DNA from: an uncultured Mycolicibacterium sp.
Lineage (GTDB): Bacteria > Actinomycetota > Actinomycetes > Mycobacteriales > Mycobacteriaceae
NCBI RefSeq assembly: GCF_937941905.1
Contig: NZ_CALDGS010000019.1
Coordinates: 1 to 48,003 of the forward strand
Length of the DNA stretch: 48,003 bases
Direction: 5' to 3'
In this document: positions 38,878 to 47,387 of the stretch, one piece after another
How positions within the stretch are numbered: position 1 is the stretch's first letter
Layout of the letters: the number at the start of each line of letters is the position of its first letter
Position numbers and translations under genes: made by a program
The notes under the pieces: generated by a model
What the model was told of the DNA's origin: nothing
Seen by the model: only the letters and a program-made list of their open reading frames with translations
Database searches by the model: none

Positions 38878-39358
38878 CCAGCAGCGGGATCGAGGCGGTG
38901 ACCTCCAGCAGGCGCTGCCAACTGGCCGCGAAGCCGGGATGCAGGGGCAGGTCGACCACCTCGTCGAGCGGCACCCAGCGCAGCTCGGCGCTCTCCCGGT
39001 TCGGCACGGTGGCCAGCGGCTCGGGGGCGTCGGCGATCACGGTGGTGTAGGTCCAGTCGGTGCCGGCCGCGGTGGCGGTCACCACCGCGGTGCGCACCAC
39101 GAGCAGGTCGACGTTCAGCCCGGCTTCCTCACGGGCCTCCCGCACCGCCGCCTGTTCGGCGCTCTCGTGACTGTCGCGGGCCCCGCCCGGCAGCCCCCAG
39201 GTTCCGCCCTGGTGGCTCCAGGGGGCGCGGTGCTGCAGCAGCACCGCAGGGCCGCCCTCGGGCCGGGGCGCGCGCAGCAGCAGGCCGGCGGCGCCGTAAC
39301 GGCCCCAGAAGCGGGCGCCGTTCGCCGACATCACCCAGCCGTCGCCGTCGCCACGCAC
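38861..39358 (-). CDS. mutT3: Nudix hydrolase MutT3
   Basis: A 165-residue Nudix pyrophosphohydrolase. The Nudix box is complete at residues 59-81 (G-x5-E-x7-REAREEAGL). Flanking blocks RYGAAGLLLRAPRPEGGPAVLLQHRAPWSHQGGTWGLPGG and PNRESAELRWVPLDEVVDLPLHPGFAASW match MutT3 of M. tuberculosis. It probably removes oxidised or other non-canonical nucleoside di/triphosphates. GTG 39358 fits the conserved VRGDGDGWV start; TATATT ends 6 nt upstream, so the mRNA should be leaderless. The protein lacks the longer N- and C-terminal extensions I recall for the M. tuberculosis protein. Confidence 0.88.
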   Translation of the reverse strand: MRGDGDGWVMSANGARFWGRYGAAGLLLRAPRPEGGPAVLLQHRAPWSHQGGTWGLPGGARDSHESAEQAAVREAREEAGLNVDLLVVRTAVVTATAAGTDWTYTTVIADAPEPLATVPNRESAELRWVPLDEVVDLPLHPGFAASWQRLLEVTASIPLLVNPQR

Positions 39359-39364
39359 CGCTTC

Positions 39365-39370
39365 AATATA
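39365..39370 (-). promoter_or_regulatory. Candidate -10 box TATATT, mutT3 (leaderless)
   Basis: TATATT is close to an ideal -10 box and ends 6 nt before GTG 39358. No other start or Shine-Dalgarno sequence is available in the 70 nt upstream. Confidence 0.58.
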
Positions 39371-39421
39371 GGAAACGTCCGCCCAACCCGGGCACCTCGA
39401 TCCGGCGCGGAGCCCACCGGA

Positions 39422-39451
39422 TTCTCTTAGAATTCTTTTATAGAAAGAGAA
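39422..39451 (+). promoter_or_regulatory. AT-rich promoter/operator region of glnX-glnH-pknG
   Basis: TTCTCTT (39422-39428) and AAGAGAA (39445-39451) form a 7-bp inverted repeat; a perfect AGAATTCT palindrome lies inside (39429-39436). TAGAAT at 39428-39433 could be the -10 box, giving a leader of about 80 nt before GTG 39523. This is the most AT-rich stretch of the divergent mutT3-glnX gap. Confidence 0.45.
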
Positions 39452-39522
39452 CCAGCGGTCGGTCGGGACACCGAGATACGCCGGCGACGCCGAGGCACAC
39501 CAGAAACGAGGTCCGCGCGCAC

Positions 39523-40842
39523 GTGACTGTGGAGCTTGCGCATCCGTCGACCGAACCGTTGGCGTCCCGGTCCCTCTCGGCGCCGTCGCATCCGCGCTGG
39601 TGGTTCCTGTGGACCACGCCGGGCCGCATCCTGACCATCGCGGTGGTGCTCTCCACGCTGGTCGTCGCGAGCGCGTTCGCCACCTCGACCACCATCAACG
39701 ACCGCCAGCAGGCCCTGACCACGGTGCTCGACCACACCGAGCCGCTGGCCTTCTCCGCCGGCCAGCTCTACACCACGCTGTCGGTCGCCGACGCGGCCGC
39801 GGCCACCGGCTTCATCGCCGGCTCCGAGCCGCGCGAGGTGCGGCAGCGCTACGAGCAGGCCATCACCGACGCCGCGGTGGCGCTGACCCGGGCCTCCAGC
39901 GGGCTCACCGACGAACCGCTGGTGCAGCTGCTGGGCCGGATCAACGCCGAGCTGGCGGTCTACACCGGGCTGGTGGAGACCGCCCGCACCAACAACCGGG
40001 CCGGCAACCCGGTCGGGTCGTCGTACCTGTCGGAGGCCTCCTCGCTGATGCAGTCGCAGATCCTGCCCGACGCCGAGCGGCTCTACGAGGCGCTGTCGGC
40101 GCAGGTCGACGCCGAGACCACCGCGTCCACCCGGATCCCGGCCCCGGTGATCCTGGTGGTCGCGGCCACGGTGCTGTTCGGGTTGTTCGCCAACCGGTGG
40201 CTGGCCCGGCGCACCCGACGCCGCATCAACATCGGCTTCGTGGCCGGCGGGCTGGCGGTGGCGATCATGGTGGTGTGGGTGGGCACCGCACTGGCGCTGT
40301 CCACCGCCGACAGCCGCCGCGCCAAGGAGACCGCCGCCGAGTCGCTCAAGACCGTCACCACGATGGCGATCACCGCCCAGCAGGCCCGCGCCGACGAGAC
40401 GCTCGCGCTGATCCGCCGCGGCGACGAGAACCTGCGCAAGCAGTCCTACTACCGGCGTATCGAGACCATGCAGCAGCAGCTGCGGGAGTACCTCAACCAC
40501 AAGGACTCCATCGACAAGTCCGACCTGCGCGACGCCGAACAGCTGCTGGCCCGCTGGCGCGCCGCCGACGACCGCATCAACGCCTACATCGCGGTGGGCA
40601 ACTACCAGGCCGCCACCCGGGTGGCGCTGGGCACCGGCGACGACGACTCCACCCCGGCGTTCGACAAGCTCGACGCCGCGCTGGCGCGGGCGATCGAGAA
40701 GACCCGGGTGGCGCTGCGCAACGACATCGCCGACGCCCGCCGGGTGCTGTCCGGGGCGACCGTCGGGGCCGCGGCGCTGTCCATCGCCGCGGCGGTGGCG
40801 GTGGCGCTGGGGCTGTGGCCGAGGCTGAGTGAGTACCGATGA
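39523..40842 (+). CDS. glnX: Membrane sensor GlnX (Rv0412c type)
   Basis: A 439-residue integral membrane protein with about four helices: one near 35-57 (ILTIAVVLSTLVVASAFA), two closely spaced near 206-260 (APVILVVAATVLFGLFAN; INIGFVAGGLAVAIMVVWVG) and one at the C-terminus (TVGAAALSIAAAVAVALGLW). Two extracytoplasmic helical loops of about 145 and 145 residues lie between, resembling four-helix-bundle sensor domains. In mycobacteria GlnX passes the signal from the GlnH binding protein across the membrane to PknG. The start is GTG 39523; the stop overlaps glnH (ATGA). Confidence 0.92.
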   Translation: MTVELAHPSTEPLASRSLSAPSHPRWWFLWTTPGRILTIAVVLSTLVVASAFATSTTINDRQQALTTVLDHTEPLAFSAGQLYTTLSVADAAAATGFIAGSEPREVRQRYEQAITDAAVALTRASSGLTDEPLVQLLGRINAELAVYTGLVETARTNNRAGNPVGSSYLSEASSLMQSQILPDAERLYEALSAQVDAETTASTRIPAPVILVVAATVLFGLFANRWLARRTRRRINIGFVAGGLAVAIMVVWVGTALALSTADSRRAKETAAESLKTVTTMAITAQQARADETLALIRRGDENLRKQSYYRRIETMQQQLREYLNHKDSIDKSDLRDAEQLLARWRAADDRINAYIAVGNYQAATRVALGTGDDDSTPAFDKLDAALARAIEKTRVALRNDIADARRVLSGATVGAAALSIAAAVAVALGLWPRLSEYR

Positions 40843-41828
40843 CCCCGAAGCGGATTCGTGCCGGCCTGATCCGGACGGTCGCGGCGCTGGCCGTGGCCGT
40901 GCTGCCGGCGGGCTGCGCCGGGGACTCCGCGCCGATCGTGGTGCCGCCCAGCGTGACCCTGGCCCCGCCCACGCCGGCCGGGATGGTCGAGCTGCCGCCC
41001 GAGCCGCCGCGGGTGCCGAGTCCCGACGAACAGGACTGCGACCCCTACGCCAGCCTGCGCCCGTTCACCAACCGGGCCGACGCCGAGGCGGCGGTGGCCA
41101 ACATCAAGGCCCGCGGCCGGCTGATCGTCGGACTGGACATCGGCAGCAACCTGTTCTCCTTCCGCGACCCGATCACCGGCGAGGTCACCGGTTTCGACGT
41201 CGACATCGCCGGGGAGATCGCCCGCGACATCTTCGGCACCCCCTCGCAGGTGGAGTACCGCATCCTGCCGTCCTCGGAGCGGATCGCCGCGCTGCAGAAC
41301 AACCAGGTCGACGTGGTGGTCAAGACCATGACCATCACCTGCGAGCGCAAGAAGCTGGTCAACTTCTCCACCGTCTACCTGACCGCCAACCAGCGCATCC
41401 TGGTGCCGCGGGACTCCTCGATCGCCCGGGCCTCGGACCTGTCCGGCCGGCGGGTGTGCGTGGTGCAGGGCACCACCTCGCTGAACCGGGTGCGCGAGAT
41501 CAGCCCGCCGCCGATCATCGTGGCCACCGTGACGTGGGCGGACTGCCTGGTGGCGATGCAGCAGGATCAGGTCGACGCGGTGAGCACCGACGACACCATC
41601 CTGGCCGGGCTGATGGCGCAGGACCCCTATCTGCGTATCGTCGGCCCGGCGATGAACACCGAGCCGTACGGGATCGGGATCAACCTGCACAACACCGGCC
41701 TGGTCCGGTTCGTCAACGGCACGCTGGAACGGATCCGCAACGACGGCACCTGGTACACGCTCTACCGCAAATGGCTGACGGTGCTCGGGCCGGCCCCGGC
41801 ACCACCCGTCGCGAGGTACGTGGACTGA
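40839..41828 (+). CDS. glnH: Amino-acid-binding lipoprotein GlnH
   Basis: A 329-residue periplasmic-type binding protein anchored by a lipid: lipobox LPAGC with Cys26. A proline-rich linker (to about 65) precedes the solute-binding family 3 fold: RLIVGLDIGSNLFSFRDPITGEVTGFDVDIAGEIA, VDVVVKTMTITCERKKLVNFSTVYLT, GRRVCVVQGTTS and TEPYGIGINLHN. The conserved GFDVD motif with downstream Arg/Asp residues fits acidic amino acid binding; the M. tuberculosis orthologue binds aspartate and relatives. There is no ABC permease here; its partner is GlnX. The stop shares one base with the pknG start (TGATG). Confidence 0.94.
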   Translation: MTPKRIRAGLIRTVAALAVAVLPAGCAGDSAPIVVPPSVTLAPPTPAGMVELPPEPPRVPSPDEQDCDPYASLRPFTNRADAEAAVANIKARGRLIVGLDIGSNLFSFRDPITGEVTGFDVDIAGEIARDIFGTPSQVEYRILPSSERIAALQNNQVDVVVKTMTITCERKKLVNFSTVYLTANQRILVPRDSSIARASDLSGRRVCVVQGTTSLNRVREISPPPIIVATVTWADCLVAMQQDQVDAVSTDDTILAGLMAQDPYLRIVGPAMNTEPYGIGINLHNTGLVRFVNGTLERIRNDGTWYTLYRKWLTVLGPAPAPPVARYVD

Positions 41829-44107
41829 TGGCACAGGCACCGCAGGACGATTCGTACGCCGACGACCCGGACGACATCGGGCCGGGCACCCAGCCGGCCA
41901 GTTTCGACGACCTCGGGCTCGACACCGCCTCCACCGTCCGGCCGATGGCCACCCAGGCGGTGTTCCGGCCGCACCTGCCCGACGACGAGGAGCACCGGGC
42001 CGGCGGTGCGGTCACCGTGCCGCAGTCCCGCCCGACCGCGGTGACGCGGGCGGTCTCGCGCACCCGGCGGCTGGGCGGCGGACTGGTCGAGGTGCCCCGG
42101 GTGCCGGCGCGGGATCCGTTGAGCGCGTTGATGAAGGACCCGGTGGTCGCCGAGTCGAAGCGGTTCTGCTGGAACTGCGGCCGGCCGGTGGGCCGGTCCG
42201 GCCCGGACGGCGCGGAGGCGCCGAGCGAGGGCTGGTGCCCGCACTGCGGCAGCGCCTACTCGTTCCTGCCGCAGCTCAAACCCGGCGACATGGTGGCCGA
42301 CCAGTACGAGATCAAGGGCTGCATCGCGCACGGCGGGCTGGGCTGGGTGTACCTGGCGTTCGACCACAATGTGAACCAGCGGCCGGTGGTGCTCAAGGGC
42401 CTGGTGCACTCCGGGGACGCCGAGGCGCAGCGCATCGCGATGGCCGAGCGGCGGTTCCTGGCCGAGGTGACCCACCCCGGCATCGTCAAGATCTACAACT
42501 TCGTCGAACACGCCGACCGGCACGGCAACCCGGTGGGCTACATCGTGATGGAGTACGTCGGCGGGACCTCGCTCAAGCAGGCCCGGGACAAGAAGCTGCC
42601 GGTCGCCGAGGCCATCGGCTTCATGCTCGAGATCCTGCCCGCGCTGGGCTATCTGCACTCGATCGGGCTGGCCTACAACGACCTCAAGCCAGAGAACATC
42701 ATGCTCACCGAGGACCAGGTCAAGCTCATCGACCTGGGCGCGGTGTCGACGATCAACTCGTTCGGCTACCTCTACGGCACCCCCGGCTACCAGGCCCCGG
42801 AGATCGTGCGCACCGGCCCGACGGTGCAGACCGACATCTACACGGTGGGCCGCACCCTGGCGGCGCTGACGCTGAAGCTGCGCACCCGCAAGGGCCGCTA
42901 CGTCGACGGCCTGCCCGAGGACGACCCGGTGCTGGCCGAGTACGACTCCTACGCGCGGCTGCTGCGCCGGGCCACCGACCCGGACCCGCAGCGCCGGTTC
43001 GGCAGTGCCGAGGAGATGTCGGCACAGCTGCTCGGGGTGCTGCGCGAGGTGGTCGCCAAGGACACCGGGGTGCCGCGGCCCAGCCTGTCGACGGTGTTCA
43101 GTCCGTCGCGCTCGACGTTCGGCATCGACCTGCTGGTGGCGCACACCGACGTCTACCGCGACGGCCAGGTGCACTCCGAGAAGCTCACCGCCGCCGAGAT
43201 CGTCAAGGCGCTGCCGGTGCCGCTGGTGGACCCCACCGACGTGGCCGCGCCGGTGCTGACGGCCAGCGTGCTCAGCGACCCGGTGCACACCCTCGACCAG
43301 CTGCGCGCGGCCCGGCACGGCACGCTCGACACCGAGGGCATCGACCTGTCGCAGTCGGTGGAGCTGCCGCTGATGGAGGTCCGGGCACTGCTGGACCTCG
43401 GCGACGTGGACAAGGCGACCCGCAAGCTCGACGCGCTGGCCGAGCGCGTCGGCCGGCGCTGGCGGCTGGTCTGGTTCCGCGCGGTCTCCGAGCTGCTCAG
43501 CGCCGACTACGACTCGGCGACAACGCATTTCACCGAGGTGCTGGACATGCTTCCGGGCGAGCTGGCGCCCAAACTGGCGCTGGCGGCCACCGCCGAGCTG
43601 GCCGGCGACCCGAGCGCCAAGCACTTCTACCAGACGGTGTGGAGCACCGACAACAGCATCATCTCGGCCGGCTTCGGGCTGGCCCGGGCGCAGTCGGCCG
43701 AGGGGGACCGGGACGCCGCGGTGCGCACCCTCGACCAGGTGCCGGCCGGGTCGCGGCACCACACCACCGCGCGGCTGACCAGTGCGGTGACGCTGCTGAG
43801 CGGCCGGTCGGCCAACGAGATCACCGAGCAGCACATCCGGGAGGCCGCGCGCCGGGTCGAGCAGCTGCCGGAGACCGAGCCCCGGGTGCTGCAGATCCGG
43901 GCGCTGGTGCTGGGCACCGCGCTGGACTGGCTGGCCGACCACGAGGCCAGCACCAACCACATCCTCGGCTTCCCGTTCACCGACCACGGGCTGCGGCTCG
44001 GGGTGGAGGCGGCGCTGCGCGCGCTGGCCCGGGTGGCGCCCACCCAGGCGCACCGCTACGCGCTGGTGGACCTGGCCAACAGCGTGCGGCCGATGAGCAC
44101 CTTCTAG
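41828..44107 (+). CDS. pknG: Serine/threonine protein kinase G
   Basis: A 759-residue soluble kinase controlling glutamate metabolism by phosphorylating GarA. Domain order: an N-terminal tail with the autophosphorylation region STVRPMATQ near residue 36; a rubredoxin-like metal knuckle with Cys114, Cys117, Cys137 and Cys140; the kinase domain with VVLK Lys190, YNDLKPEN (Asp285, where most kinases have HRD) and DLG 302-304; and a C-terminal TPR domain from about 410. All features match mycobacterial PknG. It is the last gene of glnX-glnH-pknG. Its TAG stop sits on a CTAG shared with the convergent ackA stop. Confidence 0.97.
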   Translation: MAQAPQDDSYADDPDDIGPGTQPASFDDLGLDTASTVRPMATQAVFRPHLPDDEEHRAGGAVTVPQSRPTAVTRAVSRTRRLGGGLVEVPRVPARDPLSALMKDPVVAESKRFCWNCGRPVGRSGPDGAEAPSEGWCPHCGSAYSFLPQLKPGDMVADQYEIKGCIAHGGLGWVYLAFDHNVNQRPVVLKGLVHSGDAEAQRIAMAERRFLAEVTHPGIVKIYNFVEHADRHGNPVGYIVMEYVGGTSLKQARDKKLPVAEAIGFMLEILPALGYLHSIGLAYNDLKPENIMLTEDQVKLIDLGAVSTINSFGYLYGTPGYQAPEIVRTGPTVQTDIYTVGRTLAALTLKLRTRKGRYVDGLPEDDPVLAEYDSYARLLRRATDPDPQRRFGSAEEMSAQLLGVLREVVAKDTGVPRPSLSTVFSPSRSTFGIDLLVAHTDVYRDGQVHSEKLTAAEIVKALPVPLVDPTDVAAPVLTASVLSDPVHTLDQLRAARHGTLDTEGIDLSQSVELPLMEVRALLDLGDVDKATRKLDALAERVGRRWRLVWFRAVSELLSADYDSATTHFTEVLDMLPGELAPKLALAATAELAGDPSAKHFYQTVWSTDNSIISAGFGLARAQSAEGDRDAAVRTLDQVPAGSRHHTTARLTSAVTLLSGRSANEITEQHIREAARRVEQLPETEPRVLQIRALVLGTALDWLADHEASTNHILGFPFTDHGLRLGVEAALRALARVAPTQAHRYALVDLANSVRPMSTF

Positions 44108-45312
44108 ACGCCCGGCCGGCCGTCGACCATCCGCAGGCAGATGCGGGCGATGGCGAGTTCCTCGTCGGTGGGCACCACCAGCACCGTGACCGGGGACCCG
44201 TCGGCGGAGATGCGCCGCGGCCCGGCCGCCGCCGCGGCGTTGCGCTGCTCGTCGAGTTCGATGCCGAGCGCCGACAGCCCGGCCAGCGCGTCCCGGCGCA
44301 CCATCGCGTTGTTCTCCCCCACCCCGGCGGTGAAGGTGATGACGTCGGCGCCGCCGAGCAGTGCCAGATACCCGCCGATGTACTTGCGCAGCCGGTGGAT
44401 GTAGACGTCGTAGGCGAGCCGGGCGTCGGCGTCGCCGGCCTCGATGCGCTTGGTCAGCTCCCGGAAGTCGTTGACCCCGGCCAGCCCGAACACCCCGGAC
44501 CGGCGGTTGAGCAGGGTGTCGATCTCGTCGGCGGTCAGGCCGGCCGTGCGCATGAGATAGGTGATGATGCCCGGGTCCAGGTCGCCGGGCCGGGTGCCCA
44601 TCACCAGTCCCTCCAGCGGGGTCAGCCCCATCGAGGTGTCGATCGGCCGGCCGCCGGCGATCGCCGACACCGACGCCCCGTTGCCCAGGTGCAGCACGAT
44701 CTGGTCGATCGATTCGATTGGCACGCCCAGGAATTCGGCGGCCTGCCGGCTGACGTACTGGTGCGAGGTGCCGTGGAACCCGTAGCGGCGGATGCGCCAG
44801 GCGCGGGCCACCTCGGCGTCGATGGCATAGGTGGCCGCCGCCGCCGGCAGGTCGTGGAAGAACGCGGTGTCGAACACCGCGATGTGCGGCACGTCGGGCA
44901 GCAGCCGGCGGGCCACCTCCATGCCGAGCACCCCGGGCGGGTTGTGCAGCGGGGCCAGCGGGGCGAGCTCCTCCATCTTGGCGATGAGTTCGTCGGTGAC
45001 GAAGGTGGGTTCGTAGAAGGTGCGCCCGCCGTGCACCGCGCGGTGCCCGACCGCGACCAGGCCGAGTTCGGCGGGGTGCGCCCCGGCCTCCTCGAACAGT
45101 TCCACCGCGGTGCGCAGCGCGGCCTCGTGATCGGCGATCGGCGGGCCGTCGCGGTGCAGCTCCCGCTCGCCGACCCGCAGCCGGGCCAGCGAGCTGTCCT
45201 CACCGATCCGCTCGACGATGCCGACGGCCAGCGACTTCGACGAATCACCGTCGATGAGTTCGTATTTCAGCGACGAGGAGCCCGAGTTGAGGACCAGGAC
45301 CGACCGGCTCAT
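44104..45312 (-). CDS. ackA: Acetate kinase
   Basis: A 402-residue enzyme converting acetyl phosphate and ADP to acetate and ATP. Signatures are VLVLNSGSSSLKYELID at the N-terminus, VGHRAVHGGRTF, FDTAFF, RRYGFHGTSHQYVS, IVLHLGNGASVSAI, DTSMGLTPLEGLVMGTRPGDLDPG and the terminal FTAGVGENNAMVRR. The length is typical. The ATG overlaps the pta stop (ATGA), so both enzymes of the Pta-AckA pathway are made together. The 3' end meets pknG at a shared CTAG. Confidence 0.97.
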   Translation of the reverse strand: MSRSVLVLNSGSSSLKYELIDGDSSKSLAVGIVERIGEDSSLARLRVGERELHRDGPPIADHEAALRTAVELFEEAGAHPAELGLVAVGHRAVHGGRTFYEPTFVTDELIAKMEELAPLAPLHNPPGVLGMEVARRLLPDVPHIAVFDTAFFHDLPAAAATYAIDAEVARAWRIRRYGFHGTSHQYVSRQAAEFLGVPIESIDQIVLHLGNGASVSAIAGGRPIDTSMGLTPLEGLVMGTRPGDLDPGIITYLMRTAGLTADEIDTLLNRRSGVFGLAGVNDFRELTKRIEAGDADARLAYDVYIHRLRKYIGGYLALLGGADVITFTAGVGENNAMVRRDALAGLSALGIELDEQRNAAAAAGPRRISADGSPVTVLVVPTDEELAIARICLRMVDGRPGV

Positions 45313-47387
45313 CGACGCCCCTGGGCCTGGATCGCGGTGATGGCCACAGTGTTGACGATGTCCTCGACGAGCGCACCCCGGGACAGGTCGTTGACCGGCT
45401 TGTTCAGCCCCTGCAGCACCGGGCCGATCGCGATCGCGCCCGCGCTGCGCTGCACGGCCTTGTAGGTGTTGTTGCCGGTGTTGAGGTCCGGGAAGATCAG
45501 CACGGTGGCCCGCCCGGCCACCGGGGAGTCGGGCATCTTGGTGGCCGCCACCGTCGGGTCCACCGCCGCGTCGTACTGGATCGGCCCCTCCACCAACAGG
45601 TCCGGGGCCCGCTTGCGCACGAGTTCGGTCGCCTCGCGCACCTTGTCGACATCGGCGCCGGAGCCGGAGGTGCCGGTGGAGTAGGACAGCATCGCCACCC
45701 GCGGGTCGATGCCGAACCGGGCGGCGGTGCGCGCCGAGGAGACCGCGATGTCGGCGAGTTGTTCGGCGGTGGGGTCGGGCACGATGGCGCAGTCGCCGTA
45801 GACCAGCACCCGGTCGGCCAGGCACATGAAGAAGATGCTGGACACCGTGGACACGTCCGGTGCGGTCCGGATGATCTCGAACGCCGGCCGCACAGTGTGC
45901 GCGGTGGTGTGCGCCGCCCCGGAGACCATCCCGTCGACGAGGTCGTTGTGCACCAGCATGGTGCCGAAGTAGGAGACGTCGCGCATGGTCTCGCGGGCCT
46001 GTTCCGGCGTCACGCCCTTGTGGGCGCGCAACTCGGCGTACTGCTCGGCGAACCGGTCGCGCAGCTCGCTGGTGCGCGGGTCGATGACGTCGGCGGCGGC
46101 GAGGTCCACGCCGAGCTCGGCGGCGCGGGCCCGCACCCGGCTCTCCTCGCCGAGGATGGTCAGGTCGGCCACCCCGCGCTGCAGCAGCCGGCCGGCGGCC
46201 TTGAGGATGCGGTCGTCGTCGCCCTCGGGCAGCACGATGCGCCGGCGGTCGGCGCGGGCCTGTTCGAGCAGCCGGTGGGTGAACATCTGCGGTGTGACCA
46301 CGGCGGGGATCGGCAGCGAGAGCACGCCGAGCATCTCGTCGAGATCGACCCGCCGTTCCATCAGCTCGATGGCGGTGTCGATCTTGCGCTGCGACCGCAC
46401 GGTGACCCGGCCGCGGGTGGCCGCCACCGCGCTGGCGGTGTCGAAGGTGCCCAGGTCGGTCGCGATCACCGGCAGCTGCAGCCGAAGCCCGTCGACCAGG
46501 GCGGCGATCGCCGGGTGCAGCGCCAGCCCGCCGTTGAGGATCACCGTCGACAGCGACGGGAACCCCTCGGCGGCGTGCGCGCTGAGCACCGCGAGCACCA
46601 CGTCGGACCGGTCGCCGGGGGTGATCACCGCCATCCCGTCGCGCAGCCGTTCCAGCACGTGCTCGGCGGTCATACCGGCCACCAGCACCGCCTCCACCTC
46701 GCGGTCGAGCAGCGCCGGGTCGCCGTTGATCAGGGTGCCGGCGACCGCGTCGCGCAGTTCGGCCACCGACGGGGCGGCCAGCAGCGGCTCCTCCGGCAGC
46801 ACGTAGCAGGCCGGCCTGAACCGGCGCAGCGCCTGTGCGGTCTCGTCGAGCCGGTCCGGTGCGCACCGGTTGACCACCACGGCGGCCGGGTGGGCGTGTT
46901 GGCCGGCGATCTCGTCGAGGCACACCCCGACGAGCTCGGCCACCTCCTCCGGCGTGCGTCCGCGGCCGCGCACCGCCAGCACCATCGGGGTGCCGAGGTT
47001 GGCCGCCACGCGCGCGTTCGTCGCCAGTTCGGTCGGGCTGGCGATGTCGGTGTAGTCGCTGCCCACCACCACGACCACGTCGCAGCGCCCGGCCACGGCC
47101 TGGTAGCGGTCGATGATGGTGACCATGGCGGCGTCGGCGTCGGTGTGCAGCTGCTGGTAGTCGACCCCGATGCACTGTTCGTAGGGCACGTCCGCGGTGG
47201 CGTGCGCGAGCAGCAGCTCCAGGATGTGGTCACGGCCGTTCCCGGCCCGGGTGACCGGACGGAACACCCCGACCCGGGGCGCCGTCGCCGTCAGCCGGCC
47301 GAGGATGCCCAGCGCGATGGTGGATTTCCCGGTGTCCCCCTCCGGCGACGCGATGTAGATGCCGGAGACCCGACCGCTTCCCGCCAT
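45309..47387 (-). CDS. pta: Phosphate acetyltransferase (long form)
   Basis: A 692-residue phosphotransacetylase interconverting acetyl-CoA and acetyl phosphate. The N-terminal third is a P-loop dethiobiotin-synthetase-like domain (YIASPEGDTGKSTIALGIL), followed by a DRTGG regulatory domain around 220-330, and the catalytic PTA_PTB domain from about 375 (RIVLPEGDDDRILKAAGRLLQRGVADL, VHNDLVDGMVSGAAHTTAHTVRP, MLSYSTGTSGSGADVDKV, LIFPDLNTGNNTYKAVQR). ATG 47387 has GGAGG 8 nt upstream; the in-frame ATG at 47468 is not preceded by one. A 22-bp palindrome lies 70 bp upstream. fgd1, which precedes pta in M. tuberculosis, is not here. Confidence 0.95.
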   Translation of the reverse strand: MAGSGRVSGIYIASPEGDTGKSTIALGILGRLTATAPRVGVFRPVTRAGNGRDHILELLLAHATADVPYEQCIGVDYQQLHTDADAAMVTIIDRYQAVAGRCDVVVVVGSDYTDIASPTELATNARVAANLGTPMVLAVRGRGRTPEEVAELVGVCLDEIAGQHAHPAAVVVNRCAPDRLDETAQALRRFRPACYVLPEEPLLAAPSVAELRDAVAGTLINGDPALLDREVEAVLVAGMTAEHVLERLRDGMAVITPGDRSDVVLAVLSAHAAEGFPSLSTVILNGGLALHPAIAALVDGLRLQLPVIATDLGTFDTASAVAATRGRVTVRSQRKIDTAIELMERRVDLDEMLGVLSLPIPAVVTPQMFTHRLLEQARADRRRIVLPEGDDDRILKAAGRLLQRGVADLTILGEESRVRARAAELGVDLAAADVIDPRTSELRDRFAEQYAELRAHKGVTPEQARETMRDVSYFGTMLVHNDLVDGMVSGAAHTTAHTVRPAFEIIRTAPDVSTVSSIFFMCLADRVLVYGDCAIVPDPTAEQLADIAVSSARTAARFGIDPRVAMLSYSTGTSGSGADVDKVREATELVRKRAPDLLVEGPIQYDAAVDPTVAATKMPDSPVAGRATVLIFPDLNTGNNTYKAVQRSAGAIAIGPVLQGLNKPVNDLSRGALVEDIVNTVAITAIQAQGRR

